From NCBI RefSeq assembly GCF_000739775.1, contig NZ_BBJH01000056.1:1-54102 (forward strand): a stretch of 54,102 nucleotides of DNA. The letters run 5' to 3'. Below the pieces are notes generated by a model, which saw only the letters and a program-made list of their open reading frames with translations, did not search any database and was not told where the DNA came from. This DNA is from Paraburkholderia heleia NBRC 101817. Lineage in GTDB: Bacteria > Pseudomonadota > Gammaproteobacteria > Burkholderiales > Burkholderiaceae. Positions within the stretch are counted from its first letter, which is position 1; every line of letters starts with the position of its first letter. Of the stretch, positions 1 through 8,127 are shown piece after piece. The position numbers and the translations under genes were made by a program.

Positions 1-201
1 TCACGAAGTCGGGCTGAACACGGCTCGCCTGCCCCATATAGCAATCGCCATAGTGCTTCCGGCCGATGCCTTCCGGCTTCCCCCGCAACGGCGATACCGC
101 ATCGCGCACGGCCCCATCCGGCGCGCTCCTGCTGCCCAATCCGATGGCGCGCACGGAACCGACTAGAATATGGGGTTCTCTGCACCCCAACTCACAGATT
201 T
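1..201. other. Window edge and upstream region of the DUF2863 gene
   Basis: I can assign no gene here. The minus strand stays open from about position 195 to the window edge, with GTG codons as the only possible starts, so the 5' part of a leftward gene could be present; its translation resembles nothing I recognise. On the plus strand a TAGAAT hexamer at 164-169 could be the -10 of the rightward gene starting at 202, but I see no convincing -35 element at the right distance. Confidence 0.3.
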
Positions 202-1416
202 ATGCGCTCGCGAATCGCCAAACGCCTTCCTCCTGACGCCGACAAGCTCGTCGGCCTCTCGCTCGCCCTGTTCGCCTCGGGCAGCCGCACCGAAGACCGC
301 TTCTGGGAGGCGAAGCTCGACACGCTGCTAGCGAAGGTCGTGCGCAACGGCAATCAGACTACGCTCGACGCCGCGCTCGATCATCTGCAGCAGAATCATC
401 CGGACGCCTACGGCGCGCTCGCCGACATGGCGGAGACGCACAGCGAGTCGTTCATCGTCGAGCACGAGGGCGCGCAATACGAGGCGCTGCTCGTCGCCGC
501 GCCAGTGCTGGCCTGGACGCGCTATGTCATCCCTTCGGGCCCGCTGAAGACCGACGGGGCCGACGCCCTGCGCACCCATCTTCAGGCCCATGTGCTGGCG
601 AACGGCACGCGTGTGGCGATGGCCCCCTATCTCTATAGCATCGACCAGTTGCCGCGCCACCATGTTGAAACCTGGCGCCTCGCACAACAGCTTACGCAGG
701 CGGCGCTGAGCGGCGCGCAGGCGAAAATCAGCGCGGGCGAACTGCCGGAAACGTCGCCGATCCTGGCCGATCCGCGTTTCCTGCTCGCCGTCGTCGCAGC
801 GCCCGTTGGCGCCCCGCTCTTCCGCTGGCAGGAAGAGGAGCATGGCTCGCGCATCGAGCGCGGTCAGTGCCTGGAGCAATGGGCCACCCAGGGCGGCGCC
901 AACCTTGCCGTCGTCATGCCGGGCTGCGAGTTCGAATGCCTGCTGCCGGACGCCTACTACTCCGCGTGCCGCGATGCCGACGAGCGCGTGCGCCCGCACA
1001 CGATCCGCACCGCCGTGCGCTATCTGCTCGACACGATCGGCGCGGGCGCTCAGGACTTGCGCGCCGTCGTCGCTGGCTTCGGCGAGCGCCGTATCGACGA
1101 ATATCGCATCGGCTTCACGAAGCGCGGCAGCAATGACGTGCTGTATGGCGTGGTCTGGCCGCTCTATGGCCGCGAGAACGGCGACGCCGACATCGACGAA
1201 GAACCAACCGAAGAGAGTGTCAGCAGCGGCCCGCTCGAAGAGATCGTTGCGCTGCTGAAAGAATCGGGCATCACCGACATCCGTCGTCACGCTGGCCGCT
1301 TCGAGCCGGAATATTGCGATGACTGCGGCGTGCCGCTCTATGCGGATCCGCTCGGCGAGATCGTTCACGCCGAAATGCCAGAAGATGCTGAGCCCGTACA
1401 GCCACACTTCCACTAG
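202..1416 (+). CDS. DUF2863 family protein
   Basis: A 404-residue soluble protein of a family confined, as far as I know, to Burkholderiales and of unknown function. No signal peptide or membrane segment is visible. The C-terminus carries a CxxC pair (CDDCGVPLYAD, about residues 372-382) followed by a histidine-containing tail ending HFH, which could bind a metal. The family assignment comes from recognising the N-terminal RIAKRLPPDADKLVGL segment and the overall length. It starts at the first ATG and is followed 23 bases after its stop by an intrinsic terminator, so it is probably a single-gene transcript. Function unknown. Confidence 0.8.
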   Translation: MRSRIAKRLPPDADKLVGLSLALFASGSRTEDRFWEAKLDTLLAKVVRNGNQTTLDAALDHLQQNHPDAYGALADMAETHSESFIVEHEGAQYEALLVAAPVLAWTRYVIPSGPLKTDGADALRTHLQAHVLANGTRVAMAPYLYSIDQLPRHHVETWRLAQQLTQAALSGAQAKISAGELPETSPILADPRFLLAVVAAPVGAPLFRWQEEEHGSRIERGQCLEQWATQGGANLAVVMPGCEFECLLPDAYYSACRDADERVRPHTIRTAVRYLLDTIGAGAQDLRAVVAGFGERRIDEYRIGFTKRGSNDVLYGVVWPLYGRENGDADIDEEPTEESVSSGPLEEIVALLKESGITDIRRHAGRFEPEYCDDCGVPLYADPLGEIVHAEMPEDAEPVQPHFH

Positions 1417-1439
1417 GACAACGCCCAAATTCCTACCCG

Positions 1440-1467
1440 GTCCCGCCTGTGTGCGGGACTTTTTTTT
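1440..1467 (+). terminator. Intrinsic terminator after the DUF2863 gene
   Basis: A perfect 7-bp stem (GTCCCGC at 1440-1446 with GCGGGAC at 1453-1459) encloses a 6-base loop and is followed directly by eight T residues (1460-1467). This is a textbook Rho-independent terminator for the rightward gene. Confidence 0.9.
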
Positions 1468-1612
1468 GCCCTATGTCTTATGCCCTTTGGACAGGCCGCC
1501 AGCGCTCAACCTTTTTGTCATCATGGTGCCGTTGGTCTGGTTCAACGCCGCTCAGAAGCGGCGCGCGTTTCACAACATTTCGAGAGGCCGTCAACGAGAG
1601 GAGGGCATATCC

Positions 1613-2548
1613 ATGCGGTTCGTTGTACTCAATCCGGACGCCGAAAGGCGCGAAGGGCTCAAGGCGCTGTTAAGACAAATCGAGCGCCGCGCACGCTTCA
1701 ACGATGCGCCGGACTGGCGCAGCGCTGAGCGCGCCTTGCAGCGTTTCACCCCCAACCTCATTGTGATCGACTGGCACGACGGCATCCACGCCGGCGAACT
1801 GCGCCACTTCGTCATGCGGCACCGCAGCCTGCCTGTCGCCGTACTGGTTGACAGCGCCGAGACACCCACTTCCGTACGCGCGCTCCTCAACGAAGGCGCC
1901 CGCGGCATCATCCGTCGCACCACGGACTCCATCCTGATCGTAAAGTTTCTGGAACTCATCATGCTCGGCGGCGATCATCTGCCGGCCGACGTGCTCGGTC
2001 CGTGCACGCCGTGGCCCCTGCCGCCCCGGCGCGACGCCAAGGCCGCCGCACAGGCTCGCAAGGCGCGTCCCAAGGTCAACCTGTCGCCACGACAGGAGCA
2101 GATCCTGCGCTGCGTCCATATGGGCAATACAAACAAGATGATCGCGAGAGCGCTTGGCATCAGCGAGGGCACGGTGAAAGTCCATCTGACAAGCATCTTT
2201 CAGCAACTCGGCGCACCCAATCGCGCGGCGGCCGTCGCGATCTACAACGGATTGCTCGCGAACCAGCTGCAGGTGCTGCGCGCGCAATGCGAGCGGGCGG
2301 CGAAGCCGAGGCACGGCGAGCACGGCCCGGTGCCATTACGCGCGCGCGACGGTATGGCGCATCGCTATCCGTTGCTGTCAGGCGACAGTGCGGCTCCGGT
2401 GTCCCTCGCCGCGGAGCCGGTAACGCCTTATGGCGACGCCGCCGCGGCGCAGCAGATACGCCCCGTCGAAGTCGGCGAGGCCAGCGAGAGCGCGGACGAG
2501 GAAGCCCAGGTGCTCGCCCGCGCACACGGCTTGCCTTCCAACGAGTAA
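1613..2548 (+). CDS. LuxR-family response regulator with an atypical receiver
   Basis: 311 residues. Residues about 1-125 look like a response-regulator receiver with a candidate phosphoacceptor Asp53 (LIVIDWHDG). The acidic pocket after strand 1 is reduced to LNPDAE, and the usual conserved Lys near residue 101 appears to be Arg-Arg. Residues about 155-216 are a LuxR-type helix-turn-helix (LSPRQEQILRCVHMGNTNK, then ALGISEGTVKVHLTSIFQQL). A variable tail of about 95 residues follows. The ATG at 1613 is chosen because a perfect AGGAGG (1599-1604) lies 8 bases upstream; the frame is open further upstream without a ribosome site. No histidine kinase is adjacent. Its stop is one base from the next start, so the downstream membrane protein is probably co-translated. 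Target genes unknown. Confidence 0.85.
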   Translation: MRFVVLNPDAERREGLKALLRQIERRARFNDAPDWRSAERALQRFTPNLIVIDWHDGIHAGELRHFVMRHRSLPVAVLVDSAETPTSVRALLNEGARGIIRRTTDSILIVKFLELIMLGGDHLPADVLGPCTPWPLPPRRDAKAAAQARKARPKVNLSPRQEQILRCVHMGNTNKMIARALGISEGTVKVHLTSIFQQLGAPNRAAAVAIYNGLLANQLQVLRAQCERAAKPRHGEHGPVPLRARDGMAHRYPLLSGDSAAPVSLAAEPVTPYGDAAAAQQIRPVEVGEASESADEEAQVLARAHGLPSNE

Positions 2549-2549
2549 T

Positions 2550-3233
2550 ATGAAGCACATGGGGTTCCTATTTACGCCGCTTCCGCTCTGGGTTGCAGTC
2601 GGTGCCTGGGTTGTCACCGTGGGGCTGCTCGCGCTCGCGCTATGGAAGAATCCCTTCAGGCGTCTGCAGGACGCGACGCTCCAGCACGTGTGGCTTGCGA
2701 TCGTCGTCGCGATCTCCGTGCTGTGGGCAAGCAACGCGTGGCTCGAAGACGGCACCGTGCTGCACCTGCTCGGCGCCACGCTCGTGGTCACGCTATTCGA
2801 CTGGGGGCTCGCGCTCGTCGCCATGGGCGTCGTCGTCGGGCTCGCTGCGCTTGTCTTCGACGCCCCCTGGGAAGGCGTCGCCCTCACCTTCCTCATATTC
2901 GGCGCCTTCCCTGTCGCGATTTCGGCGCTGTTGCAGCGCGCCTGCACCGCGTGGCTGCCGCGCAACCTCTTCATGTTCATCGTCGGCCAGGGTTTCGTGT
3001 CGCCGGCCATCGCGGTTTCGGCGGCGGCCTATCTCGCGCTCGGCGCTCATGTCGCCCTCAACGGCGGATCGGCGATCACCGTGCCCGCAGGTTATGCATT
3101 CAGCGTATTTCTGCTAGCTTCGGGCGAAGCCTGGTTCACAGGCATGGCAACGGCGCTGATCGCCGTCTACCGGCCGGCCTGGGTCACCACCTACGACGTG
3201 CGTCGCTATCGCCTGGGCGGCCCGCGAACCTGA
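2550..3233 (+). CDS. CbiM-like energy-coupling factor transporter membrane protein
   Basis: 227 residues, almost wholly hydrophobic, with about six membrane segments. The segment DGTVLHLLGATLVVTLFDWG and the C-terminal GEAWFTGMATALIAVYRPAW match the general pattern of CbiM/NikM substrate-specific components of ECF metal transporters. No CbiN, CbiQ or CbiO partner lies in the window, and the typical N-terminal HIPDG metal-binding motif of CbiM is replaced by MGFLFTPLPLW, so metal transport is uncertain. The ATG at 2550 lies one base after the stop of the LuxR gene; an ATG at 2559 is equally possible. Co-transcription with the regulator is likely. Confidence 0.65.
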   Translation: MKHMGFLFTPLPLWVAVGAWVVTVGLLALALWKNPFRRLQDATLQHVWLAIVVAISVLWASNAWLEDGTVLHLLGATLVVTLFDWGLALVAMGVVVGLAALVFDAPWEGVALTFLIFGAFPVAISALLQRACTAWLPRNLFMFIVGQGFVSPAIAVSAAAYLALGAHVALNGGSAITVPAGYAFSVFLLASGEAWFTGMATALIAVYRPAWVTTYDVRRYRLGGPRT

Positions 3234-3431
3234 GCGCTGCCCCATACACCGCCAGCAACGTGACGACGGGCGCGACGACACGTCGCGAGCGGCCTTCGGC
3301 GCACACGCAGCAGCGCTTGCGCCGATTCCAGCGCTCAGGCAGAAGAAAATAATTGTTTCCGGATTGAACTCGACCCGGCTGTGCAGCATCTTACGGTGCC
3401 TGACGTCTCACCCCTCATCCCTAGCAAGCAG
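3234..3431. other. Intergenic region with a small hairpin
   Basis: About 200 bases separate the CbiM-like gene from the BspC-domain gene. A perfect 7-bp stem with a 3-base loop (CGCGACG 3271-3277, CGTCGCG 3281-3287) lies about 40 bases after the upstream stop. There is no T tract, so it is at best a weak or Rho-assisted terminator. No promoter could be assigned with confidence. Confidence 0.4.
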
Positions 3432-4100
3432 ATGGACTGCAACCATGCATCCCGCCGGCTGTTGTTCGTAGCCGGTCAACTGGCGGCGTGCGCCGCGAGC
3501 CTCATGCTCATCGCCGCGCCAGCCGCGCAGGCAGATCAACTCGATCAACACAACAATCTCGTCAATCAGTTCGTCACGCAGATGCACGCGGACCCGCTGG
3601 TCGCGGACTGCGCGGCGCATGGCGACTTCGTCGCAAGCACGTCTGCGGCGCTCGATCACGTCGAGTTCCCGCCCAGTTCGTTCGACAGCGCGCACGCGAG
3701 CGTGACGCCCTGGAACGACTCGTTCGACGAAGGCAAGCAGCGCGTGAAGGTCGATACGATCGTGACAGTCGACGGCATCGGCATTCCCAAAGAGAGCGGC
3801 AACTCGCCCTACGATCTGAAGTTTCGCTGCGGCTATGTCGGGCAGCAGATGCTCGCGTTCAGCTGGAACGACCCGGTCCCGCCGGCGCACGCACGCAGCG
3901 AGCGCGGCACGGCGTCGGGCAGCGCCCATGCAAAGGGCAAGCATTCGACCAGGAAGGCCACGGGCAAGGGCTCGAAGAAAGCGCCCGCGAGCAAGTCGAG
4001 CCACAAGTCGTCGACGAGCAGCACGAAGTCGTCCAGCAAATCGACGACGAAATCCACTGCGAAGAAAACGACTTCAAAAAAGAAAACAACGGCCAACTAA
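3432..4100 (+). CDS. Secreted BspC-domain protein with lysine-rich C-terminal tail
   Basis: 222 residues. Residues 1-34 form a signal peptide (basic start, hydrophobic core, cleavage likely after AAQA). Residues about 35-150 match the Burkholderia BspC domain (LDQHNNLVNQFV, PLVADCAAHGDF, SFDEGKQRVKVDTIVTVDGIGI, LKFRCGYVG), with Cys60 and Cys133 as a possible disulfide. Residues about 168-222 are a low-complexity tail with 16 lysines, one arginine and otherwise mostly Ser, Thr and Ala, resembling a histone H1 tail on an exported protein. ATG 3432 is the only ATG at a sensible place; a GTG at 3381 would precede the signal peptide with 17 polar residues. A bidirectional terminator follows. Function unknown. 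Confidence 0.8.
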   Translation: MDCNHASRRLLFVAGQLAACAASLMLIAAPAAQADQLDQHNNLVNQFVTQMHADPLVADCAAHGDFVASTSAALDHVEFPPSSFDSAHASVTPWNDSFDEGKQRVKVDTIVTVDGIGIPKESGNSPYDLKFRCGYVGQQMLAFSWNDPVPPAHARSERGTASGSAHAKGKHSTRKATGKGSKKAPASKSSHKSSTSSTKSSSKSTTKSTAKKTTSKKKTTAN

Positions 4101-4121
4101 ACCCGGCGGTATTCCCGATGT

Positions 4122-4160
4122 GAAAAAGGGGCAAACGGCTTGGCCGTTCCCCCCTTTTTC
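4122..4160. terminator. Bidirectional terminator between convergent genes
   Basis: An 18-bp stem with two mismatches (4122-4139 with 4143-4160) and a 3-base loop is flanked inside the stem by an A run on the left and a T run on the right. It can therefore end transcripts of both the BspC-domain gene (+) and the M14 peptidase gene (-). Confidence 0.85.
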
Positions 4161-4184
4161 ATGTCCGCATGGCGAAGGCGCGTG

Positions 4185-5348
4185 TTACGCAAACGCCTCC
4201 ACGTGATGCAGGATGGCCTGCAGCATCGCAGCCCCGAGCGCGGCGCTACGCTCGCCGTTCCAGCCGACGCGTTCGTCCGGCAGATTGGCGTTGTCCTTGA
4301 ACGGCATCTCGAGCGTGAGCGACAGGCAGCCATACCGATGGCCGATGTACTTTGATGCGAGCTTGAGCGCGTCTTCGCGGTAGCGGCTCGCCTCGTAGCC
4401 GTGCTGATCCTGGAAGTCGGGGCTCGCCACCTTGAACGCCTCGATGAACGCCTTCTGCTCCGCGCGTTGCTGATCGGTGAAGCCCGGCAGCATTTCCGAG
4501 CCGGCCACGAACACATAGGGCAGCGTCTCGTCGCCGTGGATGTCGAAGAAGAGATCGACGCCCGTGGCTTCGATCGCATCGCGCACGACCAGCACTTCGG
4601 GGCTGCGCTGCGCGTCGGGCCCCATCCACTCGCGGTTCAGGTTCGCGCCCACGGCGTTGGTGCGCAAATTTCCGTGCACGCTGCCGTCCGGATTCATGTT
4701 CGGCACGATATGGAACACGGCGCGCTCGTACAGCTTGCGCGCGACCGGATCGCCCGCCCAGTCGCCCCACCCGGCGAGCCGCTTGACCAGCCCCTCGACG
4801 AACCACTCGGCCATGCTCTCGCCCGGATGCTGGCGCGCGATGATCCAGACCGTCTTCCTGGGCTTGCCGTCAGGCGCAGTGTCGCCCGGCATACCGAGCG
4901 AGAGCAGCGACATGGGCCGGCCTTCCACGCTTTGCCCGAGTTCCGTGAGCGTGGCATGCGGCAGTTGCTGAAGCGCGCCAAGGAACTCAGCGTGACGCTC
5001 TTCGCTATACGGCTCGAAGTACGCGTAGTAGATGCTGTCGAAGTCGGGCGTGTGGTCGATGACGAGTTCCTTCCCGTCATAGGAGGTCGGCACGCGGAAC
5101 CAGTTCACGCGATCGTAGCTCGCCGCGGCCTGGTAGTCGCGCCAGCCCTCGGGAAACGCGCAGGCCGACGCGTTCTCGAACGTCATCACGCAACGCTCGC
5201 CGCGCACGCCCGAGACGCGGAAGTAGAACCATTGCGCAAATTCGGACTGGTTGTCCGCTCGCACGCGCAGACGGATGTCGTCGGCGCGCTCGCACGACAG
5301 AACCTCGATCGCGCCCGCATCGAACTGGCTGGAGATGGCAATCGTCAT
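4185..5348 (-). CDS. M14-family zinc carboxypeptidase (cytosolic type)
   Basis: 387 residues, no signal peptide. An N-terminal beta-rich domain (about 1-115) precedes the carboxypeptidase domain, the arrangement of the cytosolic carboxypeptidase/AGBL-like branch of M14. Zinc ligands visible are His174 and Glu177 (RQHPGES) and His271 (DIHGDE); NMNPDG (217-222) and GANLNRE (234-240) supply substrate-carboxylate contacts; LTLEMPF near the C-terminus holds the likely catalytic Glu. The predicted reaction is removal of C-terminal residues from a peptide; the substrate is unknown. The ATG at 5348 has GGAAGG about 7 bases upstream. It lies 29 bases after yaaA on the same strand and is probably co-transcribed. 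Confidence 0.88.
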   Translation of the reverse strand: MTIAISSQFDAGAIEVLSCERADDIRLRVRADNQSEFAQWFYFRVSGVRGERCVMTFENASACAFPEGWRDYQAAASYDRVNWFRVPTSYDGKELVIDHTPDFDSIYYAYFEPYSEERHAEFLGALQQLPHATLTELGQSVEGRPMSLLSLGMPGDTAPDGKPRKTVWIIARQHPGESMAEWFVEGLVKRLAGWGDWAGDPVARKLYERAVFHIVPNMNPDGSVHGNLRTNAVGANLNREWMGPDAQRSPEVLVVRDAIEATGVDLFFDIHGDETLPYVFVAGSEMLPGFTDQQRAEQKAFIEAFKVASPDFQDQHGYEASRYREDALKLASKYIGHRYGCLSLTLEMPFKDNANLPDERVGWNGERSAALGAAMLQAILHHVEAFA

Positions 5349-5377
5349 GGTGTTTTCCTTCCCGCTGGCTTGTTCAC

Positions 5378-6172
5378 TTATTCGGCGATGCGCCGACGAA
5401 ATACATAGGTCGAATCGTTCGATGCATCCGCATCGAACGCGTAGCCTTCCACGTCGAACGCCTTGAGCACTTCGGGCTCGGCAACGCGGTTCTCGACGGC
5501 GTAACGCGCCATCAAGCCGCGCGCGCGCTTCGCGTGGAAGCTGATGATCTTGTAGCGCCCGCCCTTCCAGTCTTCGAATACCGGCGTGATCACAGGCGCG
5601 GCGAGCTTCTTCGGCTTCACGGCCTTGAAGTACTCGTTCGACGCGCAGTTCACCACCACGCGCGCGCCCTTCGCCGCTTTTGCGTGGTTGTGCTCGATCT
5701 GCGCATTGATCGCGTGCGTGATGCGCTCGCCCCAAAACGCGTAGAGATCCTTGCCGCGCGCGTTTTCGAAACGCGTGCCCATTTCGAGGCGATAAGGCTG
5801 CAGCAGGTCGAGCGGACGCAGCAGGCCATATAGCCCGGAGAGCACACGCACATGCTGTTGCGCAAAGTCGAGATCCGCCGACGAGAGCGACTTGGCGTCG
5901 AAGCCTTCGTAGACATCGCCGTTGAACGCGAGCACAGCCTGCTTCGCGTTGGCCTCGCTGAACTGCTTCGACCAGTTGGCATAGCGCTGGAAATTCAGAC
6001 GCGCGAGCGGGTCGGAAATGCTCATGAGCGAACCGATCTGCTGCGGCGAGAGGCGGCGCAGGCCCGCGATCAGCTCGGCTGCGTCGTCGACGAAATCGGG
6101 GATGGTGTGGGTTTCGATGTGCGCCGGCGTGTCATAGTCGAGCGATTTGGCCGGCGACAGAACGATTATCAT
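5378..6172 (-). CDS. yaaA: Peroxide stress protein YaaA (DUF328/UPF0246)
   Basis: 264 residues, normal length for the family. The start MIIVLSPAKSLDYDTP is diagnostic, with further conserved segments VRVLSGLYGLLRPLDLLQPYRLEMG and NCASNEYFKAV. In E. coli YaaA lowers free iron and limits Fenton damage during hydrogen peroxide stress; it binds DNA and has a helix-hairpin-helix-like element. The start is the ATG at 6172. It leads a probable two-gene operon with the M14 carboxypeptidase and is divergent from the PIN-domain gene with 64 bases between starts. Confidence 0.93.
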   Translation of the reverse strand: MIIVLSPAKSLDYDTPAHIETHTIPDFVDDAAELIAGLRRLSPQQIGSLMSISDPLARLNFQRYANWSKQFSEANAKQAVLAFNGDVYEGFDAKSLSSADLDFAQQHVRVLSGLYGLLRPLDLLQPYRLEMGTRFENARGKDLYAFWGERITHAINAQIEHNHAKAAKGARVVVNCASNEYFKAVKPKKLAAPVITPVFEDWKGGRYKIISFHAKRARGLMARYAVENRVAEPEVLKAFDVEGYAFDADASNDSTYVFRRRIAE

Positions 6173-6236
6173 AGAGGCTTGCAGGCACGATGTGCCGATG
6201 TTCAAAGGCGAAAGCCCGATTGTAGCGAATTCACGA

Positions 6237-6752
6237 ATGACCGGCCTCACGCCCCCGACCGCAGCTTCCCTCTCGCCCGCCGCCGCTCGCGCGCTCCCCG
6301 TCGTTCTCGACTCGAACGTCTGGCTCGATATCCTCGTGTTCGACGACCCGCACACGCGCCCCATTCGCGAGGCGCTCGAGCGCGGCACGATCCAGGCGCT
6401 GATCGACGCACGCTGCCAGGCCGAGTTGGCTTACGTGCTCGACTATCCTCAGTTCGCTGGCCGCGGCGTTGCGAAAGCCCATGCGCTCGCCGCGCACGTC
6501 GGGCTCGTCGAACTGATCGAGCTACCCGAGCTTGCCCCCGACGCGCGGCCCCTGCCCCAATGCCGCGACCGCGATGACCAGAAGTTTCTGGAACTGGCGC
6601 GCGCGAGCGGTGCACAGTGGCTCGTCTCGAAGGACCGCGCTGTGCTCAGGCTCGCGAAGCGCGTGGCGCGCGACTTCGGCTTTCGCATCGCAACGCCCGA
6701 TGCCTTCGTCGCCGAATGTGTGCAAAACGCTGCTCAAGCAACGCAGGCCTGA
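6237..6752 (+). CDS. PIN-domain putative ribonuclease (COG1569-type)
   Basis: 171 residues. The four acidic positions of a PIN nuclease are visible: Asp25 (VVLDSNVWLD), Glu63 (CQAELAYVL), Asp111/113/114 (RDRDDQKFLELA) and Asp133 (VSKDRAVL). The family is often annotated as a VapC-like toxin component, but no small antitoxin gene is adjacent: upstream is divergent yaaA and downstream is an aminotransferase. Start choice is uncertain. ATG 6237 lacks a clear ribosome site and ATG 6198 is the alternative. Metal-dependent RNA cleavage is inferred from the family; a role as a toxin is doubtful here. Confidence 0.8.
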   Translation: MTGLTPPTAASLSPAAARALPVVLDSNVWLDILVFDDPHTRPIREALERGTIQALIDARCQAELAYVLDYPQFAGRGVAKAHALAAHVGLVELIELPELAPDARPLPQCRDRDDQKFLELARASGAQWLVSKDRAVLRLAKRVARDFGFRIATPDAFVAECVQNAAQATQA

Positions 6753-6855
6753 TGTCCTTGCGTCACGGCGCTCGCGCCCGGCCCGGCAACCGCACCCGCG
6801 CCGATTTGCCTACAATCAACCTTTGCCGTCCCAACGTCCGACTTCCGCCCGCGAC

Positions 6856-8046
6856 ATGAATGCACCGCATCCCACGCAGAATTCGCAAGACACCCTGCTC
6901 ACGCCCTCTTTTCCTTCGCGTCTGCCGAACGTGGGCACGACGATCTTCACCGTGATGAGCGCGCTCGCCGCCGAAAAGGGTGCGGTCAACCTGGGCCAGG
7001 GCTTTCCCGACTTCGATTGCGACCCGCGCGTCGTCGACGCCGTCGCACAAGCCATGCGAGAGGGCCACAACCAGTACCCGCCGATGGCGGGCATCGCCGC
7101 GCTGCGCGAGGCGATCGCAGACAAGATCGAGCACGTGTACGGCCGCCGCTACGACGCCAATAGCGAGATCACGGTGACGGCCGGGGCCACGCAGGCGCTC
7201 CTCACGGCGATTCTCGCGACCGTGCACGCGGGCGACGAAGTGATCGTGGTCGAGCCGACCTACGACAGCTATTTACCGTCGATCGAACTGGCGGGCGGCA
7301 AGCCCGTGTTCGTGACGCTCGAAGCGCCCGACTACGCGATCCCGTTCGACCGCCTCGCCGCGGCCATCACGCCGAAAACGCGCCTCATCCTCATCAACAC
7401 GCCGCACAACCCCACGGGTACGGTGTGGCGCGCCGAGGACATGCAGAAACTCGAGGAGATCGTGCGCGGCACCAACGTGCTGATCCTCTCCGACGAGGTC
7501 TACGAGCACATGGTCTACGACGGCCAGCCGCACGAGAGCGTGGCGCGCTATCCAGAACTCGCCGCGCGCAGCTTCATCGTGTCGAGCTTCGGCAAGACCT
7601 ATCACGTGACGGGCTGGAAGGTGGGCTATGTCGCCGCGCCCGCGCCGCTCACGGCAGAATTCCGCAAGGTGCACCAGTTCAACGTGTTCACCGTGAACAC
7701 GCCGATGCAGTTCGGCCTCGCGCACTATCTGCGCGATCCGAAGCCTTATCTGGAACTGCCCGCGTTCTACCAGAACAAGCGCGACTTCTTCCGCGCAGGA
7801 CTCGCCAACACGCGCTTCAAGCTGCTGCCGTGCGAAGGCACCTACTTCCAGTGCGTGGACTATTCGGCGATCAGCGATCTGCCCGAAGCGGAATTCTCGA
7901 AGTGGCTCACAACCGAGATCGGCGTAGCCGCCATTCCGGTGTCGGCGTTCTATCACGAGGCGCACGAATCGGGCGTCGTCCGCTTTTGCTTTGCCAAGCA
8001 GGAAAGCACGCTCGCGACCGCGCTCGAGCGGCTCGCGCGGCTCTGA
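6856..8046 (+). CDS. Methionine-type PLP aminotransferase (YbdL-like)
   Basis: 396 residues, fold-type I aminotransferase class I/II. Residues seen: substrate loop VNLGQGFPDF (44-53), Asn185 in NTPHNPTG, Asp213 and Tyr216 in SDEVYEH, and the Schiff-base Lys247 in SSFGKTYHVTGWKVGY. The GQGFPDF and FSSFGKTYHVTGWK patterns are typical of the YbdL/kynurenine aminotransferase branch that uses methionine or aromatic amino acids with 2-oxo acids. The ATG at 6856 gives the expected N-terminus; longer in-frame starts would add non-homologous residues. It ends in a convergent junction with a GST gene. Confidence 0.87.
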   Translation: MNAPHPTQNSQDTLLTPSFPSRLPNVGTTIFTVMSALAAEKGAVNLGQGFPDFDCDPRVVDAVAQAMREGHNQYPPMAGIAALREAIADKIEHVYGRRYDANSEITVTAGATQALLTAILATVHAGDEVIVVEPTYDSYLPSIELAGGKPVFVTLEAPDYAIPFDRLAAAITPKTRLILINTPHNPTGTVWRAEDMQKLEEIVRGTNVLILSDEVYEHMVYDGQPHESVARYPELAARSFIVSSFGKTYHVTGWKVGYVAAPAPLTAEFRKVHQFNVFTVNTPMQFGLAHYLRDPKPYLELPAFYQNKRDFFRAGLANTRFKLLPCEGTYFQCVDYSAISDLPEAEFSKWLTTEIGVAAIPVSAFYHEAHESGVVRFCFAKQESTLATALERLARL

Positions 8047-8054
8047 CGTCGTGC

Positions 8055-8102
8055 GCGCGCGATGAATCCGCGAACGGCAGCGCGTTCCCGATCATCGCGC
8101 GC
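8055..8102. terminator. Hairpin between convergent genes, possible terminator
   Basis: An 11-bp perfect inverted repeat (8055-8065 with 8092-8102) plus an inner GAACG/CGTTC pairing forms a long GC-rich hairpin between the aminotransferase (+) and GST (-) stops. There is no T tract on either side, so termination would be Rho-assisted or the element may protect 3' ends. Confidence 0.45.
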
Positions 8103-8127
8103 CAGGCTGTGCAAAACGCCGCAGCGC

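Noticed and set aside
2430..2560. Cobalamin or metal riboswitch ahead of the CbiM-like gene
   Set aside because: The gene starts one base after the upstream coding region, leaving no room for a leader RNA.
3890..4100. Lysine-rich 3' end of the BspC-domain gene as a frameshifted or contaminating sequence
   Set aside because: The frame is continuous with the conserved domain, ends at a normal stop and is followed by a proper terminator; the codons are those of a low-complexity tail.
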